A DNA stretch of 64,000 nt from CAVSCD01 sp963726335. Lineage in GTDB: Bacteria > Acidobacteriota > Aminicenantia > Aminicenantales > UBA8522. Made by a program: the position numbers and the translations under genes. Below the pieces are notes generated by a model that did not search any database, was not told where the DNA came from, and worked only from the letters and a program-made list of their open reading frames with translations. The DNA lies in assembly GCA_963726335.1 (NCBI GenBank), contig CAVSCD010000010.1, forward strand, positions 434,001-498,000. Reading direction: 5' to 3'. Every line of letters begins with the position of its first letter. Positions within the stretch are counted from its first letter, which is position 1. Positions 57,899-64,000 of the stretch are shown here, in pieces.

Positions 57899-57927
57899 AG
57901 AATATGAAAATAAGATGAAAAAATCAA
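57899..57927 (-). promoter_or_regulatory. Predicted sigma-70 promoter of the two-component operon
   Basis: On the minus strand TTGATT (57927-57922), 17 bp, TATTCT (57904-57899), leaving a leader of about 55 bases. The divergent intergenic region is strikingly AT-rich. Confidence 0.5.
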
Positions 57928-58050
57928 TAGGGAAATTAATCTTAAATTCATTTTCGTTTAATTGTGGATTCATCTTGTCCGGCTAGAGTGTTGCCGGATT
58001 AGAAATCCAGGTCTTGACGACGAGGCCCCGAAATGTTCTGGAGGAATTGA

Positions 58051-58731
58051 ATGACTGATTTTCTGGAGGAGCAGAATTCCCTCATGGAGAAGATCATGAG
58101 GGACCACGGCGGCATGATCCGGGGGGCTGTCGCCAAGGCCGCCTGCGGCCACCCTTGGGGCGACGACATCGTGTCCGAAGTTTACTTTGCGGTTCTCCTG
58201 ACAGTGCGGAAATTCGGAACGGGCTGGACCCCGCCGAAATCCTTCATTCTTGCCGTCGTCAGGAACAAGGTGAACGATTTTCTGAGGCAGAAATACAGGG
58301 AGAAAAATAGGATCGAGGAGGTCCAGAAGCAGCTCCAGACGCAGTCCTCGCAGAAAGATGAAGTGATTTCGAAGATCCCGTGCCTGACCGCCAGCGAGTT
58401 CCGGGTGTTCCGGATGTTGGGCCTGGGCCTGACCAACGGCGAAATGGCCGAGTCCCTCCATATCTCTCTCTACACGATCAGGAGCCACATGAAAAAGATC
58501 CACGCCAAGTGCGGGGTCAGGGACAGGGCCAAGCTGACTCTCATCGCCCACCTGGCGTGCTACCGGGAGATGCCGGAAAGGCTCGAGGCGGAAAACGAAC
58601 CCGCGGACCTGACGCGGCTCCGGAGCCAACGAGCTCCGGTCATGGCTGAAGATGGCGCACCGGAGCTCTGGGAGCCGGCCCCCGAATCGTGTCCGGCCGC
58701 CGTCGACGCCCCGACCGAATACGTATCCTGA
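58051..58731 (+). CDS. Sigma-70 region-2-like / LuxR-HTH hybrid regulator
   Basis: A 226-aa regulator. Residues about 10-95 look like sigma region 2 of ECF factors (DDIVSEVYFAVLLTVRKF, then PKSFILAVVRNKVNDFLRQK). In place of a usual region 4 there is a GerE/LuxR-type helix-turn-helix at about 112-165 (LTASEFRVFRMLGLGLTNGE; SLYTIRSHMKKIHAKCGV). An acidic, proline-rich tail of about 50 residues follows. GGAGGA precedes the ATG. It is divergent from the two-component operon across an AT-rich 213-bp region. Whether it binds core RNA polymerase is not clear from sequence. Confidence 0.75.
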   Translation: MTDFLEEQNSLMEKIMRDHGGMIRGAVAKAACGHPWGDDIVSEVYFAVLLTVRKFGTGWTPPKSFILAVVRNKVNDFLRQKYREKNRIEEVQKQLQTQSSQKDEVISKIPCLTASEFRVFRMLGLGLTNGEMAESLHISLYTIRSHMKKIHAKCGVRDRAKLTLIAHLACYREMPERLEAENEPADLTRLRSQRAPVMAEDGAPELWEPAPESCPAAVDAPTEYVS

Positions 58732-58898
58732 TATTCGGCGGACCGCAGTGTCTGTCGGGCCGAAAAAGCACCGGGGATTCTTGACGCCGGCCGGAGCCGC
58801 CGCCCGCCGCTGATCACGAAATTGACTTGATTCAAGTCGCGGCTTAGACTTGAAAATGCCGGGCGTCAACGTCAAGCCGGATGTCAGGAGGCAGGAAA

Positions 58899-59267
58899 AT
58901 GGCCGCCATGCGGTATCACCATATCGGCATTCCCACGAACCGGACTTTTCCCGAGACCGACCAGATCGCCGATCTCAAAGCCTGCGCCTCCGGCTATGCG
59001 GAGAGCCCTTACGGCGTGGAGTGGATGACATTCGAAGCGGACTGCCCGCTCCCGGAACTGGTCAGGACGGTGCCGCACGTCGCCTTCGTCGTCGACGACC
59101 TGGAGGCGGCCATCGCCGGCGAGGAGATCCTGATCGCGCCCAACCGCCCCTCCGCCGGAGTCACGGTCGCTTTCATCGTTCACAACGGCGCGCCCGTCGA
59201 GTTCCTTCAGTTCGATCGCCCCGAGGCTGAGATCTGGCCGCGCGACGCGAAATTCAGGATAAAGTAA
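58899..59267 (+). CDS. VOC superfamily (glyoxalase-like) protein
   Basis: A 122-aa cytoplasmic protein with the VOC beta-alpha-beta pattern: YHHIGIPTNR at the start (metal-ligand histidine position), VPHVAFVVDDLEAAI in the middle and APVEFLQF near the end (glutamate ligand position). AGGAGG lies seven bases before the ATG at 58899. The in-frame ATG at 58881 overlaps that site and is rejected. Single-domain proteins of this type act as dimers in isomerase, lyase or resistance reactions. Substrate unknown. Confidence 0.75.
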   Translation: MAAMRYHHIGIPTNRTFPETDQIADLKACASGYAESPYGVEWMTFEADCPLPELVRTVPHVAFVVDDLEAAIAGEEILIAPNRPSAGVTVAFIVHNGAPVEFLQFDRPEAEIWPRDAKFRIK

Positions 59268-59401
59268 CGGCCGCCGGGCTCACCGCGTGTCGGTGATCCC
59301 CGACGAGATGATCCCGGCGATCGCCAGTCCGACCGAGGCGGAGGTCAAAGGCGGCCACGCCCTCGCCGATGCCGGCCGGGCTGTCATACGTGATGCGTCC
59401 G

Positions 59402-60589
59402 CTATCCCCGGCAGGCCTCCCGGAATTTTCTGGCGGCGGCGCGGATCTCGTCCTCGGAGGAGTCGATGTGGATGCCGAAGGCCGCGCCCAGGCCGGCATC
59501 GACCACCCCCACGCTGAGGTTGACGGACCGGCTCAGGATATCGTCCGTGCGCGGATAGGCGCCCCGGCCGAAAGGCCGCCCCCTCTCCTTGAGATAGCAG
59601 CCGAATTGCTCCATGTTGGAATAAACGTGCCAGCCGCTGTGGTCGACGGTTGTCGTGCCGAGCGCCCGGCTCGTCCGCGCGGCCTGCGCGGCGCTGTCGA
59701 AGATCACCGTGAGCAGCGTGGCGCACTCCCCCGCCGGATCGTTGAGCCTGCGGAACCCGACTCCGGGGATGTCCGAGATCAACGCCTTGAAGAGCGTCTT
59801 CTTCTCCCGGAGGACGGCCAGGATCCGGTCGATTTTTCGGAGCTGAGCGAGGGCGACCGCGCCGGTGAGCTCGTTCATCCGGAAATTCGTGCCGATGATG
59901 CTCCTCTCCCCCACCTCGACCCCGGCGCGGAGCGGTGCGTGCCCCTGGTCGTGATAGCCGAAGGCCAGCCTGTAAAGCTTCTCGTCGTCGGTCACGACGG
60001 CGCCGCCGTCGCCCGAGGTTACGGTCTTGAAGATATTGAGCGAAAAGGCACCGATCTCTCCGATTCCGCCGACCTTCCGGCCGCGATAAGAAGCGCCGTT
60101 GGCCTGGCAGGCATCTTCGACCAGGCGCAGCCCGCGCTTCCGGCAGAGGTCCGCGATCTCGTCCATGGCGCAGGGATTTCCAAGCATATGGACGGGCATG
60201 ACCGCCTTCGTCCTGGGCGTGAGGCGGCGCTCGATGTCACCCGGATCGATGTTCAGGCTGTCGTCGATCTCGGTGAGGACGGGGACGCCGCCGGCCGAGA
60301 TGACCGCGCTGAAGCTCGCGATGAACGTATAGGCGGGGACGATGACCTCGTCGCCGGGCTCGATGCCGACGGCCTTGAGGGCGCAGATCAGCGCGCCCGT
60401 TCCCGAGCTCGTGGCCAGCGCGTACCGGACGCCGCTCCGTGCGGCGAACTCCCGTTCGAAGTCATAGACCTTATGTTTGAAGCGCGGGTCATCCAGGCTT
60501 CCGTAGCGGAAAAGATAGCCTGAAGACATGACGTCGAGCAGCTCGCGCTTTTCTTCCTCGCCGATCCATTGACTTCCCGGTCCTGCCAT
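59402..60589 (-). CDS. DegT/DnrJ/EryC1/StrS family PLP-dependent aminotransferase
   Basis: A 395-aa sugar aminotransferase-like enzyme. PLP is expected on K188 (AFSLNIFKTVTSGDGG), with the aspartate contact in VEDACQANGAS at about 157-167 and TSSGTGAL for the phosphate at 60-67. Members make amino sugars for cell-surface glycans or antibiotics, and some are dehydratases or regulators. No NDP-sugar genes are adjacent. The start ATG at 60589 has AAGGAGGA directly upstream. A GH3 glucosidase gene ends 87 bp upstream on the same strand. Confidence 0.9.
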   Translation of the reverse strand: MAGPGSQWIGEEEKRELLDVMSSGYLFRYGSLDDPRFKHKVYDFEREFAARSGVRYALATSSGTGALICALKAVGIEPGDEVIVPAYTFIASFSAVISAGGVPVLTEIDDSLNIDPGDIERRLTPRTKAVMPVHMLGNPCAMDEIADLCRKRGLRLVEDACQANGASYRGRKVGGIGEIGAFSLNIFKTVTSGDGGAVVTDDEKLYRLAFGYHDQGHAPLRAGVEVGERSIIGTNFRMNELTGAVALAQLRKIDRILAVLREKKTLFKALISDIPGVGFRRLNDPAGECATLLTVIFDSAAQAARTSRALGTTTVDHSGWHVYSNMEQFGCYLKERGRPFGRGAYPRTDDILSRSVNLSVGVVDAGLGAAFGIHIDSSEDEIRAAARKFREACRG

Positions 60590-60676
60590 GGCTCCTCCTT
60601 ATAAATCGTCCGACGCGTATTCGGCGACCCTATCGATCAGGGAGAGGGTCCTGTCACGGCGCATCCACGCAGAGGC

Positions 60677-63042
60677 TCAGGGTTTCGCAACGACAAAGCT
60701 CCTCGCAGCCGGATATCCGCCGACGAGCTGCCGACGAGAACCCGGAATTCCCCAGGCTCGACGACGCGCTCGAGATGCCGGTCGAAAAGCGCGAGGTCAT
60801 CGGGCTTCAGAACCAGCCTGACGGCCTTGGTCTCGCCGGCCTCGAGCCCGACCTTCTCGAACCCCTTGAGCTCCATGACCGGCGTCGAGACCGTGCTGAT
60901 CACGTCCTGGACATAAAGCTGGACGGTCTCCCGGCCGGACCGCTCACCGGTGTTCTTGACGTCAACGCTGACCTCGACCGTCCCGCCCGGGCCGATCCGC
61001 GCGCCGCTCAGGCGCAGGTTGGCATATTCGAATGTCGTGTAGCTCAAGCCGTGGCCGAACGGATACAGGGGTTTAGGGTCGAGGTCGGTATAGGGATGCC
61101 CCCAGGCGTTCTCAAGCCAGTAGCCCTTGGATTTCATGAAGTTGTAGTAGACAGGAAGCTGCCCGGCGTGACGGGGAACGGTCACCGGCAGCTTGCCGCT
61201 CGGGTTGACGTCGCCGAACAGCACTTCGGCGACCGCCTGGCCGCCCTTTTCGCCGCAGACCCAGGCTTCGACCACGGCCGGGATGTGGTCGGCCACGTAC
61301 CGCGCCGCCAGCGGCCGCCCGTTCACGAGCACGACGACGGTGGGCGTGCCGGTGCCCGCGACCGCGCGGATGAGCTCTTCCTGGAGGCCCGTGAGCTCGA
61401 GGGTCGCGGCATCGAACCCCTCGCCGACGGTGCCCGTCTTCTTCGGCTTCCGCCATTCGTTCTCACCGACCACGACCACGGCCGCTTCCGAGGCCGCCGC
61501 GGCCTGTCGGGCCGCGGCGATCTCGTTCAGGTCCGAGCCCACGACTTCGCAGCCCTTGACGTAATTGACCTTTGTCCGTGGGGAAACGGCCGCCCGGATG
61601 CCCTCGAGGACCGTGGTCACGTCCTGCAGGACAGCGATGGAGACGTAGTCCCCGAGCTGGTTCTTGGCGTCGTCCGCATTGGGACCGATGACCGCGATCG
61701 ACCCGAGGTCTTTTGGCAGCGGCAGAAGCCGGTTCTCGTTCTTGAGGAGCACGATCGATTCCCGGGCGGCCTCAAGCGCCAGCTCCTGGTGCTCGGCATT
61801 GCGGACGATCTTTTCGGCCCGCGCCGGGTCGACGAGGGCGTTCTCGAACAGCCCCAGCCGGAATTTCTGCCGGAGGATGCGGCGGACCGCCCGGTCGACA
61901 AGCCTCACGGGAACCGTGCCCTCCTTGACGGAGGCGATCAGGTCCTTCATGTAGCCCGACTCGAAGGAGATGCCGACATCGACCCCCGCCATGAGGGCAA
62001 GTTGTCCGGCCTCTTTTTGGTTCGACGCCAGGCCTTCGTAGACGAGCGTGCCGATGCCGCTGCCCTCGGAGAGGACGAGCCCTTCGAATCCGAACTCTTG
62101 GCGCAGAATGCCCGTCAGGATCTTGACGGAAGCGTGAGCGGGAATGCCGTCGATGGCGGGATAGGTCGCCATCACCCCGAGGGCGCGCGCCTCCTTGATC
62201 CCCGCCTCCCAGGGCGGGAGGAAGACGCTCCGCAGCGTCCGCTCGGAAATCTCCATGGCGCCGCGCTCGAGACCGCTCGCCGGCTGGCTCTGCCCCGGGT
62301 AGTGGCAGAGCCCGGCCACGACCTTGTCCGGCGCCGAGACGTCACACCCCTGGACGGCCCCGACGATCGCCCGGGCGTAGCTTGCGCAGAGAAAAGGATC
62401 CTCGCTGTAGGCTTCCTCGTTACGGCCGAGACGCGGGTCCCGGATCGGTTCGACGACGAGGGTGAAGATCTGATGAACGCCGATGGCCCGGGCCTCTTCG
62501 GCGGCCGCGGCATAGACCCTGGAAATGAGCCCGGTGTTCCAGGCGCTGCCCAGGGCCGGGCCTTCGGGGAAGATGGTCGCGCCGGAGCACATCAGCCCGT
62601 GGGTGCCCTCTTCGGTCTCGAGGAGCGGGATGCCCAGTCGGGTCTTCTTGAGAGCGATCTCCTGGAGCCCGTTCAGGAATTGGGCCTGCTGGCGCGTACC
62701 CTCGTGGAGGATGGTGTTGGGGAGGGTGAAGAACCCCCCGCCCGGAGCGAAGCCCTCAAGCTGGGTTCCCGCGGCAAATTTTCGGCAGGCCTCTGTTTTT
62801 TCGGCGATGCTCGCGCCAAGCTCATCGACATAGACGCAGGGCATGTTCATCTGACCCACTTTTTCTTCCAGGGTCAGGCGGCCGAGAAGGTCGTCGACGC
62901 GCTTGTCAAGCGGCTGGGCTCTGTCGAGATAAACCGGGATCTCCGCCTTCGGCTTCTGCCCTCCGGCGGGCAGGAAAGCGCCGAGGCCCAGAAGAACCGG
63001 CAGGATGATCAGACTCGGAAGGAGACGCTTGGAGCGGCGCAT
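60677..63042 (-). CDS. Secreted GH3 beta-glucosidase-like hydrolase, variant nucleophile motif
   Basis: About 788 aa: signal peptide 1-27, GH3 barrel about 35-380, GH3 C-terminal sandwich about 410-650 (VVVVGENEWRKP; GEKGGQAVAEVLFGDVNPSGKLP) and a fibronectin-III-like domain (GETVQ-type RETVQLYVQDV). The nucleophile motif is LSEGSG (E326) where most GH3 enzymes have SDW or SDxx, and KHF is replaced by GLCHYPGQSQP. The ATG at 63042 has AAAGGA upstream. In-frame sequence beyond it overlaps the deacetylase gene and is excluded. A one-base shift near 60702 restores the typical end SFVVAKP and a stop at 60677. Without it the frame runs to 60637. Confidence 0.85.
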
Positions 63043-63065
63043 GCGAACCGTCCTTTCTCGGCCAG

Positions 63066-63905
63066 TCATTTTTTGCGGGCGTCGGCGATGTGTCCGGCTA
63101 TGGCGCCCACGGTATCGATCCAGATGCCGTTCGCGGGGTCTTTGGAAAAGCGGCACAGCTCCTCGACCGACGAGGCCAGGGTGGTCTGGTAGCCGCCGTC
63201 TCCGACCTCGTGCCCGACGAAGATGATCCAGAGCCCTTCGGCGGCCGCCTGGTCCACGAGCGACTTGAGCGCCGCGAACGGCTTGCCGTCGCTCTCGAAT
63301 GCCAGGAGTTGCGCAAGATCGCAGAACGCGGGGTCGTTGGCGTGCTCGTTCAGCCACTTGCGCCCGGACAGGAAACGCCCGGCGACGAGGGGCACGTAGC
63401 TTTGCACGTTCTGCCCGCGGCCCACGAACGTCTGGCCGCAGGGATAGGCGAAGCTCGTGGGCTTGACCCCGAGCGCGTTGACGATGGCTTGCTGAGCGCC
63501 ATCGATCTCCTTGGCCATGGCGTCTAAGGTCATCTCCTCGAGCGCATTGAAGCGGAAGGCGGGGTAATTACCGGTGCAGGGATGGGTCAGGGTGTGGTTG
63601 CCGATTTCATGGCCGGTCCGGACCGCTTTTTTCCAACCCTCCAGCCGCTGCGTCAAATTGTTCATCGAAACATAAAAGGTGCCCTTGACGCCGGCCCGGT
63701 CGAGGATCGGGATGAGCGTATCGACCTGGCTCAGGCGCGCGTCATCAAAAGTCAGGCTGACGGCGGCCTTAATGCCTTTGGGCCAGGGAAGTTTCTCGGC
63801 GCTCCCGGGTTTTTTCATGGCCGCCTCATACTGAGCGCTCAGCGCCACCGCCAAGACCAAGCACCCGCACAGGCAATAAGGGACCAGACATTTTATGGCT
63901 CTCAT
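63066..63905 (-). CDS. Secreted polysaccharide deacetylase (NodB/CE4 family)
   Basis: A 279-aa exported deacetylase acting on N- or O-acetylated carbohydrate. Signal peptide 1-24. The NodB motifs are SLTFDDA (D54-D55, base and metal ligand) and HEIGNHTLTHP with metal histidines H104 and H108. TSFAYPCGQ gives the third motif with cysteine in place of the common RxPY glycine region. GGAGGAG precedes the ATG at 63905. The GH3 gene begins 23 bp downstream, so the two form an operon for processing one glycan. Confidence 0.9.
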   Translation of the reverse strand: MRAIKCLVPYCLCGCLVLAVALSAQYEAAMKKPGSAEKLPWPKGIKAAVSLTFDDARLSQVDTLIPILDRAGVKGTFYVSMNNLTQRLEGWKKAVRTGHEIGNHTLTHPCTGNYPAFRFNALEEMTLDAMAKEIDGAQQAIVNALGVKPTSFAYPCGQTFVGRGQNVQSYVPLVAGRFLSGRKWLNEHANDPAFCDLAQLLAFESDGKPFAALKSLVDQAAAEGLWIIFVGHEVGDGGYQTTLASSVEELCRFSKDPANGIWIDTVGAIAGHIADARKK

Positions 63906-64000
63906 ACCGGCTCTCCTCCCCTATCTGGGATTGGTGTCGTGTCTCAGGAAAAGGGACGGTCCTGTTTCTATTTTTTCATATTATTCTCGGCGGCCGGAGC
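63906..64000. other. Right-edge non-coding DNA
   Basis: Leader of the deacetylase gene and 60-70 bases beyond. It holds a short imperfect palindrome (GGGACGGTCC at about 63951) followed by an AT-rich stretch. Too short to assign. Confidence 0.3.

Noticed and set aside
59268..59401. Possible short minus-strand gene after the DegT gene
   Set aside because: The frame has no ribosome site and low-complexity composition. The 134 bp is best read as non-coding.
60775..63192. Open frame of 805 codons antisense to the GH3 gene
   Set aside because: No domain-like pattern. GH3 motifs lie on the minus strand throughout.
63043..63357. 105-residue N-terminal extension of the GH3 frame
   Set aside because: It overlaps the deacetylase gene antisense-free but in the wrong frame, is arginine-rich and precedes a proper signal peptide start at 63042.

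Overview
The window reads as one contig stretch of a GC-rich, Gram-negative-type bacterium (lipobox lipoproteins, an outer-membrane beta-barrel protein, periplasmic proteases, no rRNA, tRNA or phage genes). The mix of secreted glycoside hydrolases (GH29 x2, GH38, GH97, GH3), M48 and M28 peptidases, Na+-coupled symporters, a Ser/Thr kinase-TPR protein, uroporphyrinogen-decarboxylase-like enzymes and a multihaem cytochrome resembles Acidobacteriota / candidate phylum Aminicenantes genomes. That placement is an inference from gene content, not proven here.

Layout. 1-8 kb: a membrane protein (GT-C-like) running off the left edge, HtrA-type protease, diacylglycerol-kinase-like lipid kinase, a tandem dispersed repeat, an HD-GYP phosphodiesterase with a TPR lipoprotein, and a URO-D-like enzyme. 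8-17 kb: a decayed sugar-binding protein, then GH38 alpha-mannosidase + GH29 fucosidase, M48 peptidase, DUF6599-like protein and a second GH29 fucosidase. 17-24 kb: housekeeping (pyrE, truD, GNAT, trmJ), a POT peptide transporter and a second lipid kinase. 23.5-27 kb: glucosylglycerate-type compatible solute genes (gpgS, HAD phosphatase) and another glycosyltransferase. 27-35 kb: MFS transporter, SDR + FAD/Fe-S oxidase pair, a transglutaminase-like protein and a Ca2+/cation antiporter. 35-48 kb: SSS symporter with a 47-aa partner, a Maf-RlmD fusion, GltS, an amino-acid permease, GH97, a second URO-D-like enzyme and a NatAB-type ABC exporter. 48-57.8 kb: M28 peptidase, Ser/Thr kinase, multihaem cytochrome, an NSS transporter with a 31-aa partner bracketed by inverted copies of the dispersed repeat, and a two-component system. 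58-64 kb: sigma-r2/LuxR hybrid regulator, VOC protein, DegT aminotransferase, GH3 beta-glucosidase and a NodB deacetylase.

Two features stand out. First, a ~206-bp palindromic element bounded by CTAG occurs in 3.5 copies, and in all three complete copies the same end supplies the TAG stop codon of the adjacent gene. Second, a Maf nucleotide pyrophosphatase is fused to an RlmD/TrmA-type RNA m5U methyltransferase. Many genes carry single-base frameshifts while their protein motifs are intact. I treat these mostly as sequencing indels and report the full gene spans.
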